Source: DATJIG01 sp050260515 (GTDB lineage Bacteria; Pseudomonadota; Alphaproteobacteria; SMXQ01). From it: a stretch of 64,000 nucleotides of DNA. Of the stretch, positions 50,502 through 59,595 are shown piece by piece. The stretch is taken from positions 38,733 through 102,732 of the forward strand of contig JBLNCI010000033.1 in NCBI GenBank assembly GCA_050260515.1, in the 5' to 3' direction. How positions within the stretch are numbered: the stretch's first letter is position 1; every line of letters starts with the position of its first letter. The position numbers and the translations under genes are program-made. A model generated the notes under the pieces. It was not told where the DNA came from. It saw only the letters and a program-made list of their open reading frames with translations, and did no database searches.

Positions 50502-51563
50502 TCAGGGGACCGCGGTCGCCGTACTGATCGCCCGGGCGCGGGCGAGCACGGCGTCGGGAGCGGTATAGACGCGCGCGATCAGCGCGTCCATCTCCGCGCC
50601 GGTGACGAGATCGGCTTCGAGACTTTGCTGGGCGGCGAAGGCCTGGAACTGCGCGTCGGCGGCCATCTTCTCGAACGCCTGGCGCATCAGTGCGAGGCGG
50701 CCCGGCGGCAGGCCGCCCGGCGCCATGAACGGCCGGCTCATCTCCTGGCGGGCGAAGAACAACTCCATCACCTGGCGCGCCTCGGGATCGGTCACGAGGT
50801 CGATGACCAGCGGCACTTCCGGCAGCTCGTCGTGGCGCTTCAGGCCCAGTTGCCAGATCGGGCGGATCTTGCCGGTCTCGATCCACTGCGGCACCGCGAC
50901 CTTGAGGCTCGACCACGACGGGCTGCCGCGCCCCTCGACCTCGCCGCGCTCCATCGCGAGGTTGACCTCGTTCGCCCCGGGATAGCCCATGATCAGCTTG
51001 ATCTTCGCGCCGGCGAGCTGGTTCAGGAGATTGACGTTGACGACGCTGTCGCCGCCCGAGCCGGTGCCGCCGGAGATCATGCCGCGCGTCCGCAGGTCCT
51101 CGGGCGTCTTCACCGGCACGGTGTGCCAGACCACCGTGACGTTGACCTCGCGGCCGAGGCTGCCGACCCAGCCGACCTGGCGGGGATCGAATTTCGATGC
51201 CTTGCCGTCGAGCAGCGGATCGAGCGGCGCGCTGCGGCTGAGCACCGCGAAGCTGGTGCCGTCCTTGGGCGCGAGGTTCGCGATATTGTTGGCGGCGACC
51301 AGCGATCCGGCTCCCGGCATGTTCTGCACGATGATCGTCGTGTCGCGGCCGAGGAAGCGCGCCATGTGCTGCGCGACGGCGCGGGCGTAGACGTCGTAGC
51401 CGCCGCCGGCCGAGAAGCCGACGAGGAGGCTGACCCGCTTGCCGTCGTAGAAGCGGTCGGTCTGCTGCGCGGCGGCGAGCGACGGAACGGCGAGCGCCAG
51501 CGCGGCGCTCAGGACGGACGTGAACGGCACACGACGCGGTGACCCCGAGCTGGCACTCAGCAT
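50502..51563 (-). CDS. Bug/TctC-family periplasmic substrate-binding protein
   Basis: 353 residues with ATG at 51563 and GGGGGAGTG upstream. A signal peptide (SVLSAALALAVPSLAAAQ) is followed by DRFYDGKRVSLLVGFSAGGG, YARAVAQHM and VQNMPGAGSLVAANNI of the Bug family. It heads the cupin/eutA transcription unit and follows a dispersed repeat and the terminator of member 6. No tctAB nearby. Confidence 0.88.
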   Translation of the reverse strand: MLSASSGSPRRVPFTSVLSAALALAVPSLAAAQQTDRFYDGKRVSLLVGFSAGGGYDVYARAVAQHMARFLGRDTTIIVQNMPGAGSLVAANNIANLAPKDGTSFAVLSRSAPLDPLLDGKASKFDPRQVGWVGSLGREVNVTVVWHTVPVKTPEDLRTRGMISGGTGSGGDSVVNVNLLNQLAGAKIKLIMGYPGANEVNLAMERGEVEGRGSPSWSSLKVAVPQWIETGKIRPIWQLGLKRHDELPEVPLVIDLVTDPEARQVMELFFARQEMSRPFMAPGGLPPGRLALMRQAFEKMAADAQFQAFAAQQSLEADLVTGAEMDALIARVYTAPDAVLARARAISTATAVP

Positions 51564-51646
51564 GGCACTCCCCCATCGCCGTTTCTTGTCGAGCGAGTAA
51601 AGCACGCCGGAGCGGGGGAGGCGAAGGGGCGGGGCCTTCCAATTGT

Positions 51647-51738
51647 CGTCATGCCCGCGAACGCGGGCATCCAGAGCCGTTTGAGACGGCTCTTCCGTGA
51701 GTGGTTGCCCTGGACCCCCGCCTTCGCGGGGGTGACGA
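51647..51738. repeat. Dispersed palindromic repeat, copy R1
   Basis: Two hairpins, CGTCATGCCCGCGA/ACGCGGGCATCC and GGACCCCCGC/GCGGGGGTGACG, about 40 bp apart, with shared text TCCAGAGCC and TTGCCCTGGACCCCCGC. R5 (63484-63570) is the same unit in the opposite orientation. It fills much of the gap between the member 6 terminator and the Bug gene. Confidence 0.8.
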
Positions 51739-51776
51739 AATAAACCCGTTGCTGACGCGATCGCCCACCGCAAACG

Positions 51777-51806
51777 AAAAGGGCGCCGGAAGAACCGGCG
51801 CCCTTT
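51777..51806 (-). terminator. Rho-independent terminator after member 6
   Basis: Stem AAAAGGGCGCCGG / CCGGCGCCCTTT with an AAGAA loop; T-rich (TTTTCGTTTG) on the - strand. It lies 24 bp after the stop of the cupin gene at 51830. Confidence 0.9.
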
Positions 51807-51829
51807 CCATTCGCTCCCGAAAGCAGAGC

Positions 51830-52954
51830 CTACGCGGTCTGCTTGATCAGGTTGTGGTACTTGGTCTCGTCGATGGACTTGCCCATCTTCGACTGGACGC
51901 CGTTCTTCGCGAGCTCCTTGAGGTAGATCTCGTGGATGCGCGGGTCCTGGTTCTCGTACTCGATCTGGTTGCCGCCCTTCTCGACCGAGGTGTCGACGCC
52001 GCCGCCGAACAGCTTGCGCTTCGACTCGACGAACGGGTAGCGCATCGAGCCGAGCGCGATCGCGAGGTAGCGCGCCGGCGTCGGGTTGGTGTTGAAGTGC
52101 TGGTGGAACATGCCGTCGGGCGGCACGAACACCATGCCGTGCTTCCAGTCGATCCGGGTGTAGTCCTTGTCGCCGTCGTACCACAGCAGCGAGTAGCCGG
52201 TGCCGTGCACGGTGAAGACGTAGAAGTCGGCGCCGTGGCGATGGCCCTTCTTGTAGGTGCCGACCGGCATCTCCGACGAGTGCGCGTGCATCGTGCCGTC
52301 GGCGAGGATGAACTTCATGTTGGTCGAGCCGGCGCCGCGCGCCTCCCACTCCTTCAGCTCGAACGCCGAGACCGAGGGAACGAAGTTGGTGACCCACATG
52401 TTGCGGCCCGGGCGGATCGGAATGAACTCGCCCTCGCCCGAGAAGTGCGTCGCCTGGCCCTCGCGCTCCTTGAAGCGGAACGGGTTGTTCCAGATGAAAT
52501 CGTAGTTGTGATAGAGGTTCATCGCGATCGGCGCCGCGTTCACCGCGGCGAGGCGCGCGCGCTTCGAACCCGAGCCGTTGAAGAACTGGTACTTGGCGTT
52601 GAGCGGGAGCGCGAACAGGCTCTTCGGCTGCCACTCGAACGAGTGCTTCTTGCCGTCGGCCGTCTCGATGGTGGTCGAGCCGTTGCCGTCGATGACGTAG
52701 ATCACCGTCTCGAACATGTGCTGCATCTGGTTCGACTTGCCGCCGGCCGGCAGGTCGAGCACGAACATCGAGGTGAAGTCGCCGCGGCCCTGGAGGTGGA
52801 CGATCGCGCCGTCGAGGCCGAACCGGGCCCACTTCTTGGTCTCGACCCCGAACAGGTCGATGCCCAGCGCATCGACGATGGGAACGCCTTCGCCCTTGGC
52901 CCAGTCCAGGTACGGGTCGAGCAGGAACTTGAGATCGGCGTTGGCTTCCACCAT
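51830..52954 (-). CDS. Double-cupin protein, paralog family member 6
   Basis: 374 residues, MVEANADLKFLLDPYLDW. N-cupin: QMQHMFETVIY; C-cupin: YKKGHRHGADFYVFTV, with Tyr where the others have His or Cys, then FHQHFNT. The tail EYENQDPRIHEIYLKELAKNG matches member 1 (1-1091) closely. Terminators on both sides make it a single-gene unit. Confidence 0.88.
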   Translation of the reverse strand: MVEANADLKFLLDPYLDWAKGEGVPIVDALGIDLFGVETKKWARFGLDGAIVHLQGRGDFTSMFVLDLPAGGKSNQMQHMFETVIYVIDGNGSTTIETADGKKHSFEWQPKSLFALPLNAKYQFFNGSGSKRARLAAVNAAPIAMNLYHNYDFIWNNPFRFKEREGQATHFSGEGEFIPIRPGRNMWVTNFVPSVSAFELKEWEARGAGSTNMKFILADGTMHAHSSEMPVGTYKKGHRHGADFYVFTVHGTGYSLLWYDGDKDYTRIDWKHGMVFVPPDGMFHQHFNTNPTPARYLAIALGSMRYPFVESKRKLFGGGVDTSVEKGGNQIEYENQDPRIHEIYLKELAKNGVQSKMGKSIDETKYHNLIKQTA

Positions 52955-52971
52955 TGAATCCTCCGGGGAAT

Positions 52972-53022
52972 AAAAAAAGAAGAACCGCGTGGGCTGGACG
53001 CTCAGTCTAGCACACGCGGTTC
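52972..53022 (-). terminator. Rho-independent terminator after the HDO gene
   Basis: Stem GAACCGCGTG (52982-52991) / CACGCGGTTC (53013-53022), followed on the - strand by TTCTTTTTTT. It lies 28 bp after the stop of the gene at 53051 and just before member 6. Confidence 0.9.
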
Positions 53023-53050
53023 ATGAGGAAAGGGCCGGATTGTCAGGCCG

Positions 53051-53812
53051 TTAGGCGGCCTTCTTGCCCTTCAGCTTGTCGTTGAGCTTGTCGCCCTCGT
53101 CGCCGATGCCGTTGAGGTAGAGCTCCCACACGGCGAGGTTCTGGCGCGCGGCCTCGAGGACTTCCTCCTCCATGCGGAGGCGGACGGCGTGCTCGCCGAC
53201 GGCCTTCCAGCCGAGATCGGAGTGGATCTCGTCGGCGGCCTCGTGGAGCTTGAAGAAGCCGAGCTTCTCGTCGGCCAGGCCGGTGACTTCCTTCCAGCGC
53301 TGGCGCTCGAGACCGAACCAGCCGTGCTTCTGGATCATGCCGCCCTTCGTGCCGTAGCCCGAGATGTTGGCGCGCTCGGCGATGACGTTGGCGACGAGGC
53401 CGAGCAGCCAGTGGCTGCCGGACATCAGGCCGTTCCACGCGTTCCACGCGAGCTGCGTCGTCTTGGTCGGCTTCTGGGCGCGGATCACGTCGCGCGTCAG
53501 GCCGAGCTCGACGCCGAGGTTCTCGAGGATCTGCCAGTGGGGCAGGCCGCCGCCGAACTCGTCGTCGGCGATAATCTCCTCGGCCGAGGCGCCGATGATG
53601 CGCAGGCGCGTTTCCCAGTCCGGCGTGTTGGTCGCGACCTTGAGCTTCAGCACCGAGTTGCGGTAGCGGGTGTTCTGGCGGTGCTGGAACACGAACATCT
53701 GGGCGCGGCCCAGGTTGTACGGCTCGTTGAAGTAGCGGGTGTTGTCCATGAAGCCGTCGAGAACGGCATCGAGCTCCTGGACGACGCCGGTCGCCTTGGG
53801 ATCGCGGGGCAT
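53051..53812 (-). CDS. Haem-oxygenase-fold di-metal enzyme (HDO type), paralog 2
   Basis: 253 residues. Candidate metal ligands Glu85, His92, Glu146 and His190-x3-Asp194-x2-His197 match those of the protein at 4.3 kb with the same 7- and 54-residue spacing for the first three. LPHWQILENLGVELGL and ENLGVELGLTRDVI are typical of PqqC/CADD-like iron enzymes. It has its own terminator and an operator-like pair upstream, so it is probably separately controlled. Reaction not known; an oxygen-dependent cleavage or decarboxylation is possible. Confidence 0.78.
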   Translation of the reverse strand: MPRDPKATGVVQELDAVLDGFMDNTRYFNEPYNLGRAQMFVFQHRQNTRYRNSVLKLKVATNTPDWETRLRIIGASAEEIIADDEFGGGLPHWQILENLGVELGLTRDVIRAQKPTKTTQLAWNAWNGLMSGSHWLLGLVANVIAERANISGYGTKGGMIQKHGWFGLERQRWKEVTGLADEKLGFFKLHEAADEIHSDLGWKAVGEHAVRLRMEEEVLEAARQNLAVWELYLNGIGDEGDKLNDKLKGKKAA

Positions 53813-53922
53813 GAGACTCTCCTATCCGGTGGCGCGGTGCCGCGCCGGCCGGAGTGATGGTTGCAGGTGCAAGTAAGTGCCCTGTAGATACGGTCCGGGC
53901 AGCCATACCGCAAATAGTAAAT

Positions 53923-53952
53923 ATCGATACGATCCATATCGGAACGATATGG
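53923..53952 (-). promoter_or_regulatory. Tandem ATCGnnnCGAT operator-like pair
   Basis: ATCG-ATA-CGAT at 53923-53933 and ATCG-GAA-CGAT at 53938-53948, 15 bp apart from start to start. The second sits in a longer perfect palindrome CCATATCG-GAA-CGATATGG (53934-53952). They lie 111-140 bp upstream of the HDO gene start in an AT-rich patch. The rest of the gap 53813-54200 holds repeat R2 and nothing else I recognise. Confidence 0.65.
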
Positions 53953-54086
53953 CTCACGGGAGGGCCGGTTTTCGCCGACTCCCATGGTTAGTCGGCGCGA
54001 TGAGCGGGCCGGCGCGGGAGGCAGACGGCGGAGACGCGCGGCGTGGTTGAACCGACGAGCTACTGCGGCGCAGCTCCATCTCTTCA

Positions 54087-54166
54087 CGTCATGGTCGGGC
54101 TTGGCCCGACCATCCACGCGCTTCTTTTACAACTCGTGGATGGTCGCCCTTCGGCGACCATGACGG
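54087..54166. repeat. Dispersed palindromic repeat, copy R2
   Basis: Hairpins CGTCATGGTCGGG/CCCGACCATCCACG and CGTGGATGGTCGCC/GGCGACCATGACGG, joined by a short T-rich spacer. It shares the CCATCCACG...CGTGGATGG core with R3 and R4. Confidence 0.8.
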
Positions 54167-54200
54167 GGGAGGGCGGAGTGGCTCCGTCCTTCCCGGGCCC

Positions 54201-55241
54201 TTACGGCACGTCGATGACGATCTTGCCGAACTGCTCGGCCTTCTCGAGGCGGTCGAGCGCCTTCGGGTAATCGTCGAGCTTATACACGCTGTCGATGACG
54301 GGCTTGAGCCGCCCCTGGCCCGCGAGGCGGATCAGATCGCGGTACTCCTGCATGCTGCCGGTGGTCGAGCCGTACACCGTGATCTGGCGGACGAAGATTC
54401 GCTGCAGGTCGGCGGGCGGGAAGCCGCCGGTGGTCGCGCCGACCACGACGACGCGGCCGCCCCAGCCCACCGAGCGCAGCGTCTCGCCCCAGGTCGCGTC
54501 GCCGACGTTGTCGTAGACGATGTTGGCGCCGCGGCCGCCGGTCAGCTCCATCACGCGCTTCGACACCGGCTCGCGCTTGTAGTTGATGCCCTCGTCGGCG
54601 CCGAGCTGTTTCGCTTTCGCCAGCTTCTCGTCGCTCGACGAGGTGACGATGACGCGCGCGCCGGCGATCTTGGCGAGCTGCATCGTCGCCAGCGCCACAC
54701 CGCCGCCGACGCCGACCACGACCACGGTCTCGCCGGGCACGATCGGCGTCTTGCCGAACACCTGCCGCCACGCCGTGAGGTAGGCGGTCGACAGCGCCGC
54801 GGCGTCGCGGTCGCTGAGCGAATCCGGGATCGGCACGAAGCAGTGCGCCGGCATCATCAGGTACTGCGCGTAGGTGCCGTGGCGCTGCTCGCCGAGGATC
54901 TTGACCTTGCGGCACCACGGCTGCTCGCCGGCGAGGCAGTATTCGCACTCGCCGCAGAACTCCGACGGATAGGCGATGACGCGCTGGCCGGACTTGAGGC
55001 CCGACGCCGGGTCGGCCTCGACCACCTCGCCCGCGGCGTCCAGGCCGAGGATCATCGGCAGCTCGTGGGTGATGCCCTTGCCGTTGTCGCGCATGTAGAG
55101 GTCGACGTGGTTGAGGGCGGCGGCGCGCACCCGCATGATCGCCTGCACCTGACCCGCCTCTCCGGGCCCGCGCTTCGGGTCGGGGAAGTCGCCGACCCGG
55201 ATCCCGTCGCGTCCGCGCTTCTCGAGCACCACCGCTTTCAT
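54201..55241 (-). CDS. Zinc-type alcohol dehydrogenase-family quinone oxidoreductase
   Basis: 346 residues from the ATG at 55241 (MKAVVLEKRG). The structural-zinc cysteines CGECEYC...WC are present, and the Rossmann motif VVGVGGGVALATMQLAK binds NADPH. The GHE-type catalytic-zinc region is changed to GLDAAGE, which points to a quinone- or enone-reductase rather than a classical zinc alcohol dehydrogenase. Dispersed repeats flank it on both sides; it looks like a single-gene unit. Confidence 0.9.
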   Translation of the reverse strand: MKAVVLEKRGRDGIRVGDFPDPKRGPGEAGQVQAIMRVRAAALNHVDLYMRDNGKGITHELPMILGLDAAGEVVEADPASGLKSGQRVIAYPSEFCGECEYCLAGEQPWCRKVKILGEQRHGTYAQYLMMPAHCFVPIPDSLSDRDAAALSTAYLTAWRQVFGKTPIVPGETVVVVGVGGGVALATMQLAKIAGARVIVTSSSDEKLAKAKQLGADEGINYKREPVSKRVMELTGGRGANIVYDNVGDATWGETLRSVGWGGRVVVVGATTGGFPPADLQRIFVRQITVYGSTTGSMQEYRDLIRLAGQGRLKPVIDSVYKLDDYPKALDRLEKAEQFGKIVIDVP

Positions 55242-55333
55242 CGCCGCCTCCGTCGTTCGGCGGCGAGCATACCCGCGCGGCGCGCAAAGTCCACGCGCCC
55301 TGGCTCTGGTGCTCGAAGGGTTGCCCGCCTTCT

Positions 55334-55455
55334 TGGTCATGGTCGCGCTTGGCCCGACCATCACGAGTTTTTACTGCGTCAGAAACGCGTGGATGGTCGG
55401 CCCTTAGGACCGTGCGACCGCGGTCCGTTCGAAAGAGGGGCGCCGACCATGACGA
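55334..55455. repeat. Dispersed palindromic repeat, copy R3
   Basis: Starts GGTCATGGTCGCGCTTGG, contains CGTGGATGGTCGGCCC and ends AAAGAGGGGCGCCGACCATG. About 120 bp long, with an internal GACCGTGCG/CCGCGGTCC hairpin. Its right half matches R4 closely. Confidence 0.8.
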
Positions 55456-55504
55456 AGGGGGCGGTTGATCAGATCAGAAGCCAGGCGCGATTCTCGACTC
55501 GCGC

Positions 55505-56809
55505 TCACGCCTTGTGCAGCTTCTCGACGAGGCCCGCGGCCATGCGCTCGAACACCGGCCGGCGGTAGTCGTGCACCTTGTGCGCGGCGACGTCGGGCAG
55601 CGGCTGCATCGTCCGGAACGTCGTCGTCGGCGTCACCGCGACGCCCTTGGGCCCGGCGCCGTGGATCAGCATCGTCAGCTCGTTGAGGTGCATCAGGAAG
55701 TCGGGCTGCATCGGCTGCGGCCGGCCCTCGCGCATCGCCCGCACCATCTCGGCGATGCCGAGGAACTTGTCCTGGGCGTAGATCTCCTTGCGCCGCAGCC
55801 AGCTCACGAACCTGTGCTTGAGCGAGGTGCCGACGCCGCGCTCCGCCTCGACCGCGTGCGACTTCCAGCGGCGGACGAGCGGCAGCCTGACGCCGCCGAT
55901 GCCGAAGCGCCGCCCGATCAGCGGCTGGTTGCGCACGGTGTGCGCCTTGCGCGCGGCGAGGCTCACGCGCGAGAAGCGCTCGAGGCGCACCGGCGACTGG
56001 TCGTGGAACACGTTGTCGATGCTGATCTCGCCCTGGTCGCCGATCACCCGGAACCGGTGGTCGCGCGGTGCCACCCACGAGCAGGTGATGCGCGCGGCGA
56101 CGCCGTCGTCGAAGTCGAGGCACGCGACCGACAGGTCCGGCGTGTCGGGCGGCGAGAGCGGCGTCGGCACTTTGTTCGGCACCAGGTGCTTCGAGAACGC
56201 CGTGACCGATCGCGCCGGGCCGAACATCGCGCAGATCCACACCAGGTGGTAGGCGACGTGCTCGACGGTGCAGCCCTCCTGCAGCTCCTCGGCATAGGGG
56301 AACGGGCGCCCGGTCGGGCTCTGCACTTTATGGAGGTCCATCAGGTGCGCCGGGTTGTCGTCGAGCTCGGCGTAGATCAGCACCGGCTTGCCGATCGCGC
56401 CCTTGCGCACGGCGTTCCACATCGTCGAGACCGCGTCGCAGTAGAGGTTGTCGGGCGCGCCGGTCAGGATGACGCGCCGCTCCTCGGCGAGCGCGAACAG
56501 CTCGCGGGTCTGCGCGATGTCGGTGGTGATCGGCTTCTCGGAGTAGACGTGCTTGCCGGCCTCGAGCGCCTGCTTGATCACCTGGTAGTGCGACCCGATG
56601 CTGGTGAGATTGACGACGATCTCGACGGCGGGGTCGGCGAGCAGCGCCTCGTAGCTCGGATACACCCGGAAGCCGTAGTGGCGCGACACGACGGCCGAGC
56701 GCTCGGTGTCGATGTCGTAGATGCCGCACACCTCGAGTTCCGGATGGGCCCACTTCGTCCGCATGTAGATGTCGAAGACGTAGCCGCATCCGACGAAGGC
56801 GATCTTCAT
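55505..56809 (-). CDS. Gfo/Idh/MocA-family dehydrogenase
   Basis: 434 residues, MKIAFVGCGYVFDIYMRTKW: an N-terminal NAD(P)-binding Rossmann fold (GCGYV) with the sugar-dehydrogenase-type YSEKPITTD segment holding the catalytic Lys, then a larger alpha/beta domain. It is longer than usual (about 350), with extra basic residues near 270-330. The start overlaps the stop of the gene at 56806 by four bases (ATGA). Substrate is not known; sugar or inositol derivative is usual. Confidence 0.85.
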   Translation of the reverse strand: MKIAFVGCGYVFDIYMRTKWAHPELEVCGIYDIDTERSAVVSRHYGFRVYPSYEALLADPAVEIVVNLTSIGSHYQVIKQALEAGKHVYSEKPITTDIAQTRELFALAEERRVILTGAPDNLYCDAVSTMWNAVRKGAIGKPVLIYAELDDNPAHLMDLHKVQSPTGRPFPYAEELQEGCTVEHVAYHLVWICAMFGPARSVTAFSKHLVPNKVPTPLSPPDTPDLSVACLDFDDGVAARITCSWVAPRDHRFRVIGDQGEISIDNVFHDQSPVRLERFSRVSLAARKAHTVRNQPLIGRRFGIGGVRLPLVRRWKSHAVEAERGVGTSLKHRFVSWLRRKEIYAQDKFLGIAEMVRAMREGRPQPMQPDFLMHLNELTMLIHGAGPKGVAVTPTTTFRTMQPLPDVAAHKVHDYRRPVFERMAAGLVEKLHKA

Positions 56810-57909
56810 CTCGGAAACCCTCCCCCCTGGTGGGCGGTCGCATCGGATGGCGCGATCGCCGCGCGGATCGCGTCCATCGTCGAGGCGACCGCGATGCTGT
56901 CGGCGAGCGGCATGACCGCGCTCTCGGTGGCGCCGCGCTGGACGCAGGCGCGCACCTCGTCGGCCTCGTAGTGGTAGCCGTTGCCGGTGTAGTGGAAATC
57001 GAACCGCTTGCCGCGGCTGCGGCTAGAGCGGCCGACCCGCTGCGCGATCGCATGGACGAGGCCGTTCTGCCGCAGCTTGCCGCGCCACCCGAGCTGGGCG
57101 GCCTCCGTCGGTCGCGGCAGCTCGTGGGCGACGTCGAGGCCGTGCGGCCGCACCACCGAGCCGCGCACCGCGATCATGCCGTGGCTGCCGAGCACCTCGA
57201 ACGCGTCGGGCGCCCAGGCGCGCAACGACACGAAGAACGAGCCGATGACGCCGCCCGGATACCGGAGCTGGAACGCGGCGTCCTCGTCGACCCCGGTCAT
57301 GCCGACGGTGCCGATCGCCTGCACCAGCGTCGGCGCGCCGAACAGCCACTGCGTGAGCGACAGGGGATAGGGACCGAGATGCGCGAGCGCCCCGCCGCCG
57401 AGCGCGGCGTTGAACATGCCGTTGGTGGGATCGGGCTTCTGCGAGATGCCAAAATTGCCCGTGACGAGTCGCACCTCGCCGACGTCGTTGGCGACGACCT
57501 TCTCGCGCAGCGCCTGCGCCGCCGGCAGGAAGCGCGTCCACATCGCCTCCATGGCGAACACGCCCTTGGCGCGCGCCGCCTCGGCGATGCGCGCGGCCTC
57601 GGCCGCGCTGGTCGCGAACGGCTTTTCCACCAGCACGGGGATCCCGGCGTCGATGCACATCAGCGCGTGACGGACATGCTCCGACGGCGGGGTCGCGACG
57701 TAGATCGCATCGACGCCGCCCGCGCGCGCGGCCTCGGCGTAGCCCGCGATCGCGCGCTTGATGCCCAGCGCCTTGGCGAAATGCTCGGCCTTGTCGAGCG
57801 TGCGCGAGGCGACGAAGGCCGCCTCGGCATCGTGTGCCGCCGTCAGCCCGGCGACGAACTTCTGCGAGATCGCGCCGGTGCCGAAGATCCCCCACCGGAA
57901 CGCGCTCAT
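56806..57909 (-). CDS. Gfo/Idh/MocA-family dehydrogenase
   Basis: 367 residues from the ATG at 57909 (MSAFRWGIFGTGAIS). The Rossmann motif GTGAIS and the catalytic VLVEKPFATS with EKP are typical, followed by LHLGPYPLSLTQWLFG-type substrate-domain residues (key GPYPL). Related to trans-1,2-dihydrobenzene-1,2-diol dehydrogenase-like members as well as sugar dehydrogenases. It is translationally coupled to the next gene. Confidence 0.88.
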   Translation of the reverse strand: MSAFRWGIFGTGAISQKFVAGLTAAHDAEAAFVASRTLDKAEHFAKALGIKRAIAGYAEAARAGGVDAIYVATPPSEHVRHALMCIDAGIPVLVEKPFATSAAEAARIAEAARAKGVFAMEAMWTRFLPAAQALREKVVANDVGEVRLVTGNFGISQKPDPTNGMFNAALGGGALAHLGPYPLSLTQWLFGAPTLVQAIGTVGMTGVDEDAAFQLRYPGGVIGSFFVSLRAWAPDAFEVLGSHGMIAVRGSVVRPHGLDVAHELPRPTEAAQLGWRGKLRQNGLVHAIAQRVGRSSRSRGKRFDFHYTGNGYHYEADEVRACVQRGATESAVMPLADSIAVASTMDAIRAAIAPSDATAHQGGGFPR

Positions 57910-58164
57910 CGGCGACGATCCCGCGCGCACACGGCGACGCTCGTGAACTGCCGCGCTCTGATCATGGCCAGCCCTAATATGTCCTAAACCGTCACCGATC
58001 CGCCGCAGCCCGCGCCGCATGCGCGCGCGACGGTTCGGTACGATCGAGTTTTAACGGGGCTGTGCCGGAACGCGCGCGGACTTGCGGTGACATGGAAGGC
58101 CGCGCCGTCACGAATCGGTCACGGACCGGAGCGGGGCCGTCGCGGCGACGCCGGATCGCCGCGC

Positions 58165-58515
58165 TCAGTGCGTCTCGGCGGGGATGTAGAGGTTGTCCTG
58201 GGGATCGTAGAAGTCGAGGCCGAACTTGCGCGCGGCGGGGCGGACGAACAGCCGGCCCTCGGTGTAGCCGCTCCACGTCACCGAGAAATGGATGAAGCCG
58301 CCGCTGATATCGTTTTTCAGCGGGCCATCGGCCCAGATCGTCTCCTTCGACTCGGTGAGGTCGGGATACTTCGCCAGCAGGAACTCGACGAACGCGAGCA
58401 TGGTCGGCGTCGGCGGCAGCCGCGCGCGTTGCACGGCGTAGAAGCGCTCGTCGAAATCGTCGGCGCGGGGATCGAGCCCGACGCTCGGTTCCCAGCAGGC
58501 GAGGGTGGCGCTCAT
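58165..58515 (-). CDS. Small unrecognised protein beside the CoA-transferase
   Basis: 116 residues, MSATLACWEPSVGLDPRADDFDERFY. I do not recognise the family. The C-terminal half (SGGFIHFSVTWSGYTEG, GLDFYDPQDNLYIP) recalls small immunity- or SMI1-like proteins, but that is only a resemblance. It begins 4 bp after the stop of the CoA-transferase gene, so both are probably made together; the intergenic gap 57910-58164 downstream shows nothing recognisable. Confidence 0.6.
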   Translation of the reverse strand: MSATLACWEPSVGLDPRADDFDERFYAVQRARLPPTPTMLAFVEFLLAKYPDLTESKETIWADGPLKNDISGGFIHFSVTWSGYTEGRLFVRPAARKFGLDFYDPQDNLYIPAETH

Positions 58516-58519
58516 GACA

Positions 58520-59440
58520 TCACTCCGCGGCGTAGTTGGCGGACGCGGCGAGCGCCGTGCCCTTGATCCTGAGCGCGTCGAGCCGCGCGCCGAGCTTCGC
58601 GCGATAGGCGGCGTGGTCGGGGACGTCGAGCACCCACTCGCGCAGCCACGCGAGATAGCCGTCGCGGGTCTTCGAGTGCGTGAGGTACTCGGCGAAGAAG
58701 TCGTTGTCGCGCTTCCAGCGGCCGGTCATCGGCGCCGGATGCTGGCCGGCGGGAGCGTGCACGACGGCGCTGACGAGATGCCCGGGCACCAGCACCCGCG
58801 ACGGATCGGAGACGATCACCGAGCGGTCGACGATCTCGTCGGCCAGCACGATCACGCGCTTCGCCGCGAGCGCCGCCTCCTGGGCGAGGCCGCGGCTGCC
58901 CCAGTGGTGCGCGTTGCCGTCGACGTCGGCGCGCTGCACGCACAGGATCGCGACGTCGGGCACGAGGGCGGGGACGAGCACCACCGGCTCGCCCGGCGCG
59001 AGCGCGTTGTCGGCGCGCACGAAGTCTGGGTTGGTCCTGGGGATGTCGGAGCCCAGCACCGAGCGCATCGGGATGTACGGCACGCCCGACGAGCCCGCGA
59101 ACAGCGCCATGCCGAGCGTCAGATTCGTGTAGTCGCGGATGGTGAGCGCGTTCGGGATGCGCTGCTCGGCGGCGCGGCGGTAGTTGTAGCCGACGCCCGA
59201 CATCATGTTCCCGACCCACGCGCCGCGGATGCCGCCGACGCAGCCGGCGCCGATCAGGAGGTCTGTGCCGGCGTCGGAGATCGGCGCGATCATCGTCAGA
59301 TCGCGCTTGTTCTGGCGGATGATCTCGTGGGCGGCGGCGAACGGGATGTCGGTCTCGAGCGCGGCGCCCAGCACCACCGAATGGCCGTCGCGCACCACCT
59401 CGCGGATGGCGTCCCTGAGCGTCGCGAGCTTCGAGGTCAT
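58520..59440 (-). CDS. Class I CoA-transferase, alpha-type subunit, without beta partner
   Basis: 306 residues of the CoA-transferase alpha family: DGHSVVLGAALETDIPFAAAHEIIRQ, ILCVQRADVDGNAHHWGSRG. It is distinct from PcaI at 13.8 kb (different N-terminal and substrate loop, MRSVLGSDIPRTNP). The usual beta subunit is missing: the next gene is the small unrecognised 116-residue protein. It may pair with a beta subunit encoded elsewhere, possibly PcaJ, but that is speculative. Confidence 0.82.
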   Translation of the reverse strand: MTSKLATLRDAIREVVRDGHSVVLGAALETDIPFAAAHEIIRQNKRDLTMIAPISDAGTDLLIGAGCVGGIRGAWVGNMMSGVGYNYRRAAEQRIPNALTIRDYTNLTLGMALFAGSSGVPYIPMRSVLGSDIPRTNPDFVRADNALAPGEPVVLVPALVPDVAILCVQRADVDGNAHHWGSRGLAQEAALAAKRVIVLADEIVDRSVIVSDPSRVLVPGHLVSAVVHAPAGQHPAPMTGRWKRDNDFFAEYLTHSKTRDGYLAWLREWVLDVPDHAAYRAKLGARLDALRIKGTALAASANYAAE

Positions 59441-59595
59441 GTCCGGGCGGCGGGGCAGCGTTGAGGGCGGGGCAGAACGGTCGGCCCGCGCCTGCCGTAC
59501 ACTTCACCGGCAGCGTGACAGGGGCGCGGGTTGCACCTATTTATTATGCCCCGAAGGATTTGGCCACCAAACGGTCAGAGTAGCGCGTTAGTTTG

